DNA of 64,000 bases from Pseudomonadota bacterium (GTDB lineage Bacteria; Desulfobacterota; Desulfobacteria; Desulfobacterales; RPRI01): positions 1 through 64,000 of the forward strand of contig JAHITX010000111.1 in NCBI GenBank assembly GCA_018817425.1. The letters are read 5' to 3'. The notes under the pieces are model-generated. The model searched no databases. It was not told the DNA's origin and saw nothing but the letters and a program-made list of their open reading frames with translations. A program made the position numbers and the translations under genes. Every line of letters starts with the position of its first letter. Within the stretch, counting starts at the first letter, position 1. Of the stretch, positions 26,468-34,139 are shown in pieces.

Positions 26468-26547
26468 TTACGGTATGTTATAAAGACGATTTTTTGATTT
26501 TCCGACTTTTTACAAGACCATCACAATAGAAAAGAGGCTTAAAACGA

Positions 26548-26588
26548 AACTGATGGTTCCGTAAAAAACTTTTACGAAACCATCAGTT
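26548..26588 (-). terminator. Strong hairpin terminator
   Basis: AACTGATGGTT pairs with AACCATCAGTT, and the stem continues through GTAAAA/TTTTAC with one extra base on the right arm. On the minus strand the stem is followed by TCGTTTT. It lies 28 bp after the stop of the surface-protein gene at 26616. Confidence 0.65.
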
Positions 26589-26615
26589 AAAACCAAGTCT
26601 GATATTTGATACAGC

Positions 26616-27368
26616 CTATGACTTCCTGTATTTTCTGCTTATTCCTAAAAATCCAAGAAAACCTGAACCTAAAAACAAGATTGCAGAAGGAATGGGAACA
26701 GGATTAAGAATCGTAAAATATGCAGATTCATTAACAACAGAGTAAAAACCGGGATTCCATGATAAGCCGAACGCTGTATCCTGTGCCATAACGGATACTG
26801 TCTGCCAGGGTTCATATAACCCCGTCATATTATATGAAGTGGTGTATGGATTAATGTAAGGGATGATGTCTGTCGGAGTCAAAACACCGCCGATATTATC
26901 CCATAAAAAAATTAAATAGGTATCCGCACCTTTAACCGGCGCCCATGATAACACTTTTGTTGCTGCATTCCAGGATGTTGCAGGAAGATCTAAACCAGTA
27001 AGTGCTCCATTCGGAATATTATAGGAATATGGTGTGCTGCCTAATTGAAATGTATATTCTGCTTCCCAGTCGTTGATGTCGGTTGGATTTACAGCCAGTA
27101 CCGCCTGATATATATGTTTTCCGGTTTGAGCATATGACCAGTCAAGATAGGCCATATTTCTTGTTCCATTTGGCCCGATTACAGAAATATCATTAAGGCC
27201 GCCTGTGTCAGCATAAACATCTGCAATAATTTGTGATCCTTCATAAGCAAAATATGTCGGGTCCCACTTCACATTTAAAAGATATACATTGCTGGTTATT
27301 AAGTTTGCTGCAAATACTGAAGTTGTAAAAAATAAAAGAATGAACGGCAATAAAATATACTTTTTCAT
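26616..27368 (-). CDS. Exported protein with PEP-CTERM-like sorting tail and Ig-like module
   Basis: The 250-residue product has a signal peptide (MKKYILLPFILLFFTTSVFAA) and the tail VPIPSAILFLGSGFLGFLGISRKYRKS. Residues of about 125-215 (ATSWNAATKVLSWAPVKGADTYLIFLWD) resemble a fibronectin type III-like strand pattern. It has its own sigma-54 promoter, three upstream 18-bp sites and a terminator, so it is a monocistronic, regulated surface protein. The specific role is unknown. Confidence 0.75.
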   Translation of the reverse strand: MKKYILLPFILLFFTTSVFAANLITSNVYLLNVKWDPTYFAYEGSQIIADVYADTGGLNDISVIGPNGTRNMAYLDWSYAQTGKHIYQAVLAVNPTDINDWEAEYTFQLGSTPYSYNIPNGALTGLDLPATSWNAATKVLSWAPVKGADTYLIFLWDNIGGVLTPTDIIPYINPYTTSYNMTGLYEPWQTVSVMAQDTAFGLSWNPGFYSVVNESAYFTILNPVPIPSAILFLGSGFLGFLGISRKYRKS

Positions 27369-27522
27369 TTCATCTTCCTCCGGGTCTTTTTACGTTTATA
27401 GGCAATATTTTTTAACATATTAGATTATTTGGGAATAGCGATCTAATCCGGTTTTTATATTCAATACTGACAGATTCATTCGCATATTTTGAATACATTT
27501 AATAATGAATTTATAATAGAAA

Positions 27523-27538
27523 TGCAATTATTATGCCA
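27523..27538 (-). promoter_or_regulatory. Sigma-54 promoter of a PEP-CTERM-type gene
   Basis: The minus strand reads TGGCATAATAATTGCA, with GG-N10-GC spacing and an exact TTGCA -12 box. It lies about 155 bp upstream of the start at 27368. Confidence 0.65.
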
Positions 27539-27632
27539 TATAAATAGCCTGACTATTATGTATTATAATTACAGATGGTTATATGGATGGGTTACTTTGA
27601 TAAAAATAAATAATATTTCTATCATAAACAAA

Positions 27633-27893
27633 ATGTAAAGTTTTCCGACATTATTTAAGGATAAATACCGGCATGAAGCTTGTTATTATATTTATAAATC
27701 AATGAATACATTATGTTATATAATTATTTTAGCATAAAATAAAGTTGTAAAGTTTTCCGACAGAAAAAAGAAAATATTAATGATAAATGCTCATAGTTTC
27801 TGGCAAATATACTTATAACATATCGTTTTTATTTATTATGTAATATATTAAATTATAAAACAGTTGATTGTAAAATTGTAAACATTCCCGACG
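27633..27893 (-). promoter_or_regulatory. Second triplet of 18-bp direct repeats, probable activator sites
   Basis: Copies at 27633-27650, 27745-27762 and 27876-27893 match the plus-strand consensus WTGTAAA-N5-CCGACR and run in the same direction. The nearest is 95 bp upstream of the sigma-54 promoter. As in the first triplet, the most distant copy ends CCGACGGTRA instead of CCGACA. Confidence 0.55.
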
Positions 27894-28042
27894 GTGAAAT
27901 CAATAAGATTAAGTCTTTTTGATTTTCATTCTTAAACCGCTTGATTCCCTACCGTAGGCTCAGAGATTCAAAAGTCCAGTTGGAAGTTATTTCAATACTT
28001 CAGAGATTGTTTGCCTTTTAATATTCGGTCAAACATCTATTT

Positions 28043-28210
28043 GGGCGTTGATGCCCAAGATCGATTATTTAACCGGCTCGTTCATAGCCGCCCCATAGCG
28101 TAGAGTTTATCCGGTTAATCAAGGTGGTAGGAAGATTCGATTAAAAAAGTATTAATGTCTTCTTATCAATAATTTAGTTTATAAGTTGCATACGTGCCCA
28201 ATACTACCCA
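28043..28210. repeat. Repeat family B, full copy 1
   Basis: About 168 bp, nearly matching 32669-32833 in the same orientation, from GATGCCCAAGATCGATTA to TAATACTACCCA... in its last bases. It contains the stem TTAACCGG / CCGGTTAA (28069-28076 and 28111-28118). It stands just before the AbrB/PIN toxin-antitoxin pair. Confidence 0.75.
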
Positions 28211-28261
28211 TGCTACAATACAGGACAGTTTATGTGTTCCTGACAATGTAAGATAAAAACA

Positions 28262-28290
28262 TTGACAATTTCTTACTTTATTATTAAAAT
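28262..28290 (+). promoter_or_regulatory. Sigma-70 promoter with operator-like dyad, AbrB/PIN pair
   Basis: TTGACA and TAAAAT are separated by 17 bp. The inverted repeat CAATGT...ACATTG (28244-28264) overlaps the -35 box and is a likely binding site for the antitoxin, which normally represses its own operon. Confidence 0.55.
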
Positions 28291-28331
28291 TTATAATCAT
28301 TACCCCAAAAAAGACCGGGAGGAGAAAACAG

Positions 28332-28592
28332 GTGGAAGCAGACAAATCAAGGGTAACATCAAAAGGCCAAATTGTGATCCCAAAAAGATTAAGGGAAAAG
28401 TACGCCATTGCTACGTCAACAACGATACGGTGGATTCCAAAGGAGGAAGGCTTGTTAATGGTTCCGGAAACCGATGATGCCATCAAAGCTGCCAGAGGAA
28501 TGCTAAAGGGTTCGGAGCTGCTGAAGACTTATCTGAAAGAGAAGCAACTGGAAAAAAGAAAGGAGAACAAAAGGCTTGGCAAAATACGCTAA
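28332..28592 (+). CDS. AbrB/MazE-type antitoxin
   Basis: This 86-residue protein has a SpoVT/AbrB swapped-hairpin domain: SRVTSKGQIVIPKRLREKYAI (residues 5-25). A charged C-terminal tail rich in lysine and glutamate (KTYLKEKQLEKRKENKR) should wrap and inhibit the toxin. The start is GTG. Its stop overlaps the start of a PIN toxin gene by 17 bp. Type II toxin-antitoxin pair, VapBC-like. Confidence 0.85.
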   Translation: MEADKSRVTSKGQIVIPKRLREKYAIATSTTIRWIPKEEGLLMVPETDDAIKAARGMLKGSELLKTYLKEKQLEKRKENKRLGKIR

Positions 28593-28995
28593 ATATGTGT
28601 TGGACAGTTTTGCTCTCATAGGATATCTCGAAAACGAACAATTTGCCCAAAAAATAGAAGACCTTCTCTATCAGGCAGAAAAGGGAACTTCCCACCTTTA
28701 TTTACATGCCCTTCATCTGGGAGAAGTTTACTATATTACCCTTCGAGAACAGGGCCAAGATGTGGCTAATCTGGCTTATTCCCGAATCAAGAGATTTCCA
28801 ATAACTTTCGTCGAAACCATAAATGAGGAGCTCCTTTTGACCGCAGCCTCTCTTAAAGCTAACTACCCAATCTCTTATGCCGATTCCTTTGCAGCGGCCC
28901 TGGCCAAGGTTAACAATGCCTTGCTTCTTACCGGAGACCCTGAATTCCAAACCCTTGAAGAAGATGGTATCTTGGAAATTAATTGGCTCACTTAA
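28576..28995 (+). CDS. PIN-domain toxin (VapC type)
   Basis: The 139-residue product is a PIN ribonuclease toxin. The acidic residues are in place: VLDSFALIGYLENE (Asp9), HLGEVYY (Glu near 50), and YADSFAAALAKVNNALLLTGDPEF (Asp near 102 and 120). It starts with TTG inside the antitoxin gene, with AGGAG 10 bp upstream. It should cleave tRNA or mRNA when the AbrB partner is lost. It appears intact. Confidence 0.85.
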   Translation: MAKYAKYVLDSFALIGYLENEQFAQKIEDLLYQAEKGTSHLYLHALHLGEVYYITLREQGQDVANLAYSRIKRFPITFVETINEELLLTAASLKANYPISYADSFAAALAKVNNALLLTGDPEFQTLEEDGILEINWLT

Positions 28996-29091
28996 ATATC
29001 TCACTGTTTCATCTGCTCGTTTGTATATTTTGATTTTCAAAGTGCCCATAATTTACGACTATCTTTTTGCTCCCCATCTACACCTTGAATA

Positions 29092-29138
29092 TCTTTTCTA
29101 TAAATATGTTTATATGTTGCATGTCCCCAATACTACCC
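29092..29138. repeat. Repeat family B, end fragment
   Basis: About 47 bp matching the right end of the family (TCTTTTCTATAAATA...TACTACCC). It lies just downstream of the PIN toxin and of the convergent RluA-like gene. Confidence 0.55.
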
Positions 29139-29156
29139 TAACATCTCCCGGATCAT

Positions 29157-29903
29157 TTATCGCTCGATCCCACATAACATAAAGCCCAAAATAGGCTGAC
29201 ACTTTTCCGGACAGGCAGTATAAAATCTTCCTTGCCGACGGGTACCGGAACGGTTTTCTTTTCCCCAGAAAAATTCTGCAAGACTCGTGGGTGTCAATTT
29301 TTGTTTCGCTGCAGCATTCAACAGCTTTGGCGCACAGCAATCCCCTGCACCGGTGGGTATTCCGTTTGTAAAAAGCTCAAAAATGGATCTCACCTCAGAT
29401 CGGAAGTTATGGACATGGTAAAGCGCGTGAATCTCTTTCATCAGGTTTTGCGACATTGTTTTCCGCCGGTAAGTCAATTCCCGCTTTTCTACCCCTTCAG
29501 ACATTCCATTGATCCGGCTTCCCAAAGCCTTGATCTGTTTGTCTACATCACATACCAAAGACTCGAATTTTCCCGTATCCAAAAGCGGGGGCACCCATCC
29601 TTCCACGTTCCAAACAGCATTATATTGACCGGAAAACGCCTTCAACATTACAGGGTGCCCATCCAAATCCATACACTCCAGCACACCGAACATTTGCCCT
29701 CTGGCCTCACCGAGTAGATAATCCAAATATAAACGAGGGTCTGCTTGCTGCTCCGGAACATGAAAATCAATACGCCCTTTCTCCTCCAGCGTTTTCATTA
29801 ATTCAAAACAATACTCTTTAGCCTTACCCTGTTTTATGGAATGAGTTTTGCCACAACTACGGCAATATCCTGAACTTGCTGATTCAATAGTCTTGGTAAT
29901 CAT
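29157..29903 (-). CDS. Stand-alone domain like the N-terminus of RluA-type pseudouridine synthases
   Basis: This 248-residue protein matches the N-terminal extension of some RluA-family pseudouridine synthases, notably GAGDCCAPKLLNAAAKQKLTPTS, AEFFWGKENRSGTRRQGRFYTACPEKCQPILGFML near the C-terminus. The catalytic pseudouridine synthase domain that normally follows is missing; the frame ends there with a normal stop. An N-terminal CRSCGKTH (14-21) could bind zinc. It contains a coiled-coil-like stretch at about 120-165. Whether it works alone or is a broken gene is not clear. Confidence 0.6.
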   Translation of the reverse strand: MITKTIESASSGYCRSCGKTHSIKQGKAKEYCFELMKTLEEKGRIDFHVPEQQADPRLYLDYLLGEARGQMFGVLECMDLDGHPVMLKAFSGQYNAVWNVEGWVPPLLDTGKFESLVCDVDKQIKALGSRINGMSEGVEKRELTYRRKTMSQNLMKEIHALYHVHNFRSEVRSIFELFTNGIPTGAGDCCAPKLLNAAAKQKLTPTSLAEFFWGKENRSGTRRQGRFYTACPEKCQPILGFMLCGIER

Positions 29904-30028
29904 GATTTCTTTCTAAACATAATACATGTAACTATATCAAAATACCGGAAATTACCAAAGGAAAAACTATATGAAGGAAATTGGCACGAAATTGGGGTGA
30001 CCCCCTATTCCGATTTTATTCGTTCGCG

Positions 30029-30286
30029 TCAGTTGTAAACATCTTTGCGATGTCCAACTTTAACAATCCATACAGTAAGTTCGTCATCTTGGATAGAATA
30101 GATTATGCGGTACCGGCCATATCTCAAACGATATCTTTCTTGGCCGCTTAATTTTTTACATGTTGGTTGGCACGGGTTATCGCCAAGTGATTCAATACAG
30201 CTAAGTATCTTTGCTAAATCTTTATCCGGAATTGATTTAAAATCTTTCCAAACCGACTTTTTGAAAAATATTTTATATTCGGCCAT
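30029..30286 (-). CDS. RelE/ParE-family toxin
   Basis: The 85-residue toxin has the RelE fold signature KSVWKDFKSIPDKDLAKIL, KLSGQERYRLRYGRYRIIYSIQDDELTVWIVKVGHRKDVYN, with the typical basic and tyrosine residues at the C-terminus. It is expected to cleave ribosome-bound mRNA or inhibit gyrase. It overlaps the antitoxin gene by 14 bp. The length is normal for the family and it seems intact. Confidence 0.87.
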   Translation of the reverse strand: MAEYKIFFKKSVWKDFKSIPDKDLAKILSCIESLGDNPCQPTCKKLSGQERYRLRYGRYRIIYSIQDDELTVWIVKVGHRKDVYN

Positions 30287-30506
30287 CTTTTTTAAGCCTC
30301 TTGATCATTTGCTCATAGCTGATTAAAGGCTCATCAGCTCTTTGATCGAATGCAGCAATATCTTCAGCATCTTCAGCAAGAGCTTCTTTCAATGCCTCAT
30401 TAATTATTTCTGACATTGAGCGCGATGTCTCAAGAGCTTTGAGCCTTAATGCCTGATGAAGATTCGGATCTAAATAGATAGTTGAGCGTTTTGATAATGT
30501 TGCCAT
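30273..30506 (-). CDS. Ribbon-helix-helix antitoxin
   Basis: This 77-residue protein has an N-terminal ribbon-helix-helix DNA-binding part (STIYLDPNLHQALRLKALETSRSMSEIINEAL) and a C-terminal segment that would bind the RelE-like toxin. It is the first gene of the pair and should repress the operon at the dyad located just upstream. A ribosome site GGAGGT lies before the start. Confidence 0.85.
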   Translation of the reverse strand: MATLSKRSTIYLDPNLHQALRLKALETSRSMSEIINEALKEALAEDAEDIAAFDQRADEPLISYEQMIKRLKKDGRI

Positions 30507-30531
30507 AATTTCACCTCCAAATTTAAGATGG

Positions 30532-30564
30532 TGACATCATAACATCACAACGTTTTGATGTCAA
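30532..30564 (-). promoter_or_regulatory. Promoter and operator of the RHH/RelE pair
   Basis: On the minus strand TTGACA and TATGAT are 17 bp apart, a near-consensus sigma-70 promoter. The perfect 8-bp inverted repeat TGACATCA/TGATGTCA (30532-30539, 30556-30563) covers both boxes and is the likely binding site of the antitoxin. Confidence 0.7.
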
Positions 30565-30611
30565 TGAGTTTGAAGCGAACGGACGGTGTCAGTAGATGCC
30601 TGATTCACAAA

Positions 30612-30678
30612 GATTGAAAAAGTATTAGTCTTCTTTTCTATAAATAAGTTTATAAGTTGCCTACGTACCCAATACTAC
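30612..30678. repeat. Repeat family B, right-half fragment
   Basis: About 67 bp matching the right half of the family (GATTGAAAAAGTATTA to AATACTAC). It separates the RelE operon from the ATPase gene. Confidence 0.6.
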
Positions 30679-30711
30679 ATCCTGTATTATTTTATGCTGA
30701 GCCAGATCTTT

Positions 30712-31845
30712 TCAGCTCAATTTTAACTCGGAAAGCCATTTATGGGCAAAACGAATTTCAGCCCCATTTGGAAATGTTTTTTCTCTTTTCAGTTCCTTTA
30801 CTACCTGTATCATTTTTATCTGTGGAAAATATTTTTTAAATATCTCGAAATTTGAACTCAGATTTTCATCATTCCATTTTACTTCCAGCATTAATGAAGG
30901 TGTATTATCAGTTGTAATACAAAAATCAATATCTCTGCCATCTTTGTTCATTAAATAATAAAGTTGTTTTGTTTCTCCAATACAATCCTCCAAAAAATAA
31001 ATTTGTTTTTGTAAGGCACAAGCAACAATATTTTCCAGTTTAACACCCGAATCGCCTACGACCTGCCCTGTATCGTAGAAATAGAATTTGGGCATTTTTT
31101 GAATCGCCCGGGCAATGTTTTTATGGAATGGTGGCACTTTAAAAATGACGTACATGTTTTCAAGAATTGTAAGCCACCTTTTGACTGTTTTATCCGAGCA
31201 TTGCAGATCCCGGGCCAGAGAATTGTAAGACACCGGACTGCCTACTCTGTTTTTTAACAACTGGATAAGAGTTTCTATCTGTACGATCTGCTGAACATTT
31301 TCAAGATCAATCAGATCCTGCCTCAAAATAATATCGAGATGTGATTTTTTCCAGCGGTTATAAAATCGTGTTGTACCATTAAGAAACGGTTCGGGAAAAC
31401 CACCAATAACCAATAGCTTATCAAGCTCATCTTCAAGATTTTCCGGGTTTAAATAGTTATAAATTTCCTTTAAATCCAAAGGATGCATTCTGAATTGGAA
31501 AAATCTGCCTGCCATGGAATCGCCGACTTTCTTATATGTATCAAGTTTAGCGCTTCCTGTAACAACTATAGATGGGGGAATGCCTTCCGTATCATAAACG
31601 CCTTTAAGCCAAGACTTCCAGTTTTTAAGCTTATGAAGTTCATCAAAAATGACAAGTTCTTTTGATCGATCCCAGGATTTTTCTTGTAAACTCAAACGGT
31701 CGTCCATATTATCAAAGTTGAAATAATCAAAATCTCCTTTCAACATTTTGGACAATGTAGTCTTTCCTGTTTGCCTTGGTCCGGTCAGCAGTATAATCTT
31801 TTTATCTAAATCTTCTTTAATATATTTTGTAAGGTATCTTTCCAT
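30712..31845 (-). CDS. AAA ATPase with DUF4143 domain
   Basis: This 377-residue protein has Walker A LLTGPRQTGKTT (about 20-31), Walker B ELVIFDELHKL, VVTGSAKLD and a C-terminal DUF4143 part ending with a nuclease-like LMLEVKWN. Such ATPases are common in accessory DNA of bacteria and archaea; their function is not settled. I place the start at MERYLTKYI because the earlier in-frame ATG at 31866 lies inside a 20-bp inverted repeat that is probably regulatory. A winged-helix-like segment at about 200-235 (SYNSLARDLQCSDKTVKRWL) may bind DNA. Confidence 0.8.
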   Translation of the reverse strand: MERYLTKYIKEDLDKKIILLTGPRQTGKTTLSKMLKGDFDYFNFDNMDDRLSLQEKSWDRSKELVIFDELHKLKNWKSWLKGVYDTEGIPPSIVVTGSAKLDTYKKVGDSMAGRFFQFRMHPLDLKEIYNYLNPENLEDELDKLLVIGGFPEPFLNGTTRFYNRWKKSHLDIILRQDLIDLENVQQIVQIETLIQLLKNRVGSPVSYNSLARDLQCSDKTVKRWLTILENMYVIFKVPPFHKNIARAIQKMPKFYFYDTGQVVGDSGVKLENIVACALQKQIYFLEDCIGETKQLYYLMNKDGRDIDFCITTDNTPSLMLEVKWNDENLSSNFEIFKKYFPQIKMIQVVKELKREKTFPNGAEIRFAHKWLSELKLS

Positions 31846-31852
31846 AGCGACT

Positions 31853-31906
31853 ATTCCGGCATGCATTCCGAAATAGTCAAGACTTTTTCGGAATGCATAC
31901 CGGAAT
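31853..31906. repeat. 20-bp near-perfect inverted repeat at the ATPase start
   Basis: Arms 31853-31872 and 31887-31906 pair at 19 of 20 positions around a 14-nt loop; both contain ATGCATTCCGAA or its complement. It lies directly upstream of the chosen ATPase start. It may be an operator bound by the ATPase's own helix-turn-helix, an mRNA hairpin hiding the start, or the end of a lost element. Confidence 0.7.
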
Positions 31907-31984
31907 AACCGTTCAACTTATCGGTCATTTCAAAAATTGTTGATACAGCTTATAATTGTTGATGCGCGCTTTACATTAAAGTGT

Positions 31985-32302
31985 TTAGACAAACCAGCAG
32001 CCATTAGTCAATTGGCAATCTAATGAATCAAGGGCCATATGAATTACCAACCCAATGCCGACATAACGTAGTTTCGGGATAAAACAAAGTGCAACATAAA
32101 GTACTATGGGTAAAAAACCATGTAAAGGATGGAAGCCGATACTACAGCGCCCGCCATCATATATCGGATTTGCAATAAGATGGTCGATGTCTACAAGTAT
32201 TGTGGAAATCATTATAAAATAAGCTGATTTCCAATCCCGCCGAAAGAACAGGAAAGCAACAATTGCCGGAATAAGAAAATGCAAACAGATATGTATAATC
32301 AA
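31985..32302 (-). CDS. Small membrane protein, DUF6122 type
   Basis: The 105-residue product has about three hydrophobic helices (residues 4-20, 29-42, 63-80) and the histidine/aspartate motifs VDIDHLIANP and GFHPLHGF, followed by HMALDSLDC. This pattern recalls the DUF6122 family and metal-dependent membrane hydrolases of the YdjM/LexA-binding type. It stands alone on the minus strand. Function is unknown. Confidence 0.6.
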   Translation of the reverse strand: MIIHICLHFLIPAIVAFLFFRRDWKSAYFIMISTILVDIDHLIANPIYDGGRCSIGFHPLHGFLPIVLYVALCFIPKLRYVGIGLVIHMALDSLDCQLTNGCWFV

Positions 32303-32528
32303 CTCCTTTTATTATCCATCAGGATAATATTTTTGTGCTCCATCCAACAAGTAATTTAACAGATCTTAATATTTTCCCTTCAGGGATGAGAGTAAGAAAA
32401 GTGAATCTAAGATTTTTCACTGATAGCATAATAAACGCGAATATTAAATATGTTATATCAAATTAAGCGCTCAATGCATCCAAAAACCATAGAAGGTGCT
32501 AAAAATAATATAAATTTAACAGAGATAA

Positions 32529-32592
32529 TTTCAAAACGTTTCAGTTTGGTCAAGGTCAAGGTGGGCGAAAGTTTCAACCACAGGAATACATT
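32529..32592 (+). mobile_element. Partial copy of inverted-repeat element A
   Basis: About 64 bp matching the left half of the element at 44246-44387 (TTTCAAAACGTTTCAGTTTGG... to GGAATACATT). The right half and right terminal repeat are missing. Confidence 0.6.
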
Positions 32593-32668
32593 GTTTTTAA
32601 ATCCCAGAATTCCGGGATTGTATGCATGGAACAACACACAGGCGATATTACAGGCTGGAATATCAAAT

Positions 32669-32833
32669 GGGCTGATGCCCAAGATCGATTAATTCACCGG
32701 CTCGTTCCTCGCCGCCCTTAGCTTAGAGTTCATCCGGTGAATCAAGGTGGTCGGAAGATTCGATTGAAAAAGTATTAATGTCTTCTTTTCTATAAATAAG
32801 TTTATAAGTTGCTTACGTTCCTAATACTACCCA
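32669..32833. repeat. Repeat family B, full copy 2
   Basis: About 165 bp matching 28043-28210. The stem here is TTCACCGG / CCGGTGAA (32693-32700, 32734-32741), paired differently from copy 1 but still perfectly, so a base pair has changed on both sides. Confidence 0.75.
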
Positions 32834-33080
32834 TTGAATTTATGTCCGTTACGAGGCTCAATACTCAGCCTGCACTTTCCTCTGTCAACGCTTCACTAAA
32901 GATGTTACCATCATTAATGCATGACTCGGGGCTGGTGTGGGTGGTTAATCCTTCACCATAGGGCACTTTCAGCCACTACTTCCTGCCGGTTTTAATCGGC
33001 GCTCCCAAAAGCGGATTTGACCCCAAGCACACAAATTTTGTCCTAAATTCTTTAAGATTGTAAAATTTAAATATTATTTT

Positions 33081-34139
33081 TTAAATTTTTCTTCTAAATC
33101 CCACAATCCCAATCAACCCAGAACATAGTAGCCAGATAGCCCCAGGAAGAGGAACCGGGCTGGTTGAGTAATTAATAATGCTTTGAGGCGGTGCGTTCTC
33201 TCCTTCCAACGTGAAACCCTCAGGTAATTCAATCCCTATGGTTGCGCTGTGTTGGAAATCCACGTACCCACTGGCAGCAGCCACCTCTCCAGTATCGCCA
33301 ATTTCAATCTCACTAAAGTCCTCTAAATATGCATGGGTTGCTCCTCCACCTACTAAACCGTCAATCATCCATTGGTCACCGTTCTGAATAGGCACTGATA
33401 AACTCACTCTCAAGCTAAGAGCGTCTGGATCCTGACTTATAAATTGAACATCTGTGTGGATCTCTGGTAATGTTGGATTATAAAGAACCTCTCCAGAAGG
33501 TAGTGAGACCTGTAAAGCTTCTATCGTATATATGCTACTATCGTTTGGTATCATGCTTGTATCTTCGGAGTTTGCATATTCACCACTGAGGCTGTAGGAC
33601 GTACTATTGAGGTAATTTCCTCCTGCTGGAATCACAGTGATGCCGACAGCGCCCACTATCGCCAATGATGGAGCACCAAACTCGTAATTGAAAGAACCTT
33701 CAACATCAATAAAGACAGTCCCATAGGCTGGGTTGCCAATCTCCTCCGGTCCTCTTGCAATGGAATCATAAAAGATAGCGCCCGCTATGTTAGCATAATA
33801 TGCAGGTTCATTGGTGCCTGCTATCGCGTTTATCAGGTTTTCGGTGCGTGTAACAGTTCTGGCGGTGTCTAAACTGTAACCTGAATATCCCTTGATGCTT
33901 CCAGTGTTATGGTTGATGTCAATACTATTAGTGTGTATGTATTGTTCATTACTGACAACAGGACCGGTATTATAACTATATTGGGTAGACACGCCATCAC
34001 CAAATGTTAGGATTGAGTCGCTCGAATCACTGGGGTAAATGCTGGAAAATACCCAGCCAAAAGACGGGATTGGCAAAGAAAGTACAAATAAAAGAGATAC
34101 CGAAATACTAAATAATGCAATGCGTGAATGAATTTTCAT
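33081..34139 (-). CDS. Exported protein with PEP-CTERM-like sorting tail
   Basis: This 352-residue protein has a signal peptide (hydrophobic residues 7-26, ending SFGW) and the tail VPLPGAIWLLCSGLIGIVGFRRKI. The body is rich in serine, isoleucine and glycine with no known domain. A ribosome site GGAGAGG lies before the ATG. Unlike two of its relatives it has no visible sigma-54 promoter or 18-bp sites in the 300 bp upstream. Confidence 0.72.
   Translation of the reverse strand: MKIHSRIALFSISVSLLFVLSLPIPSFGWVFSSIYPSDSSDSILTFGDGVSTQYSYNTGPVVSNEQYIHTNSIDINHNTGSIKGYSGYSLDTARTVTRTENLINAIAGTNEPAYYANIAGAIFYDSIARGPEEIGNPAYGTVFIDVEGSFNYEFGAPSLAIVGAVGITVIPAGGNYLNSTSYSLSGEYANSEDTSMIPNDSSIYTIEALQVSLPSGEVLYNPTLPEIHTDVQFISQDPDALSLRVSLSVPIQNGDQWMIDGLVGGGATHAYLEDFSEIEIGDTGEVAAASGYVDFQHSATIGIELPEGFTLEGENAPPQSIINYSTSPVPLPGAIWLLCSGLIGIVGFRRKI

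Larger units (their letters stand above)
32303..33080. other. Gene-free region with mobile remnants
   Basis: This 778-bp stretch holds the partial element A and a copy of repeat B. To the right, about 32850-33010, is non-coding sequence with the hairpin AGGCT-N8-AGCCT; I do not recognise its origin. An 80-codon frame at 32450-32692 overlaps the repeats and is not considered a gene. Confidence 0.5.

Noticed and set aside
32450-32692. 80-codon plus-strand frame
   Set aside because: It runs through a partial mobile element and the start of repeat B and lacks a ribosome site.
28043-32833. Repeat family B as integron attC sites flanking cassette-like toxin-antitoxin genes
   Set aside because: Copy 1 has a GTTAAAT core, but in copy 2 the obligatory GTT is GTG, the genes are not all in one direction, and no integrase is seen.
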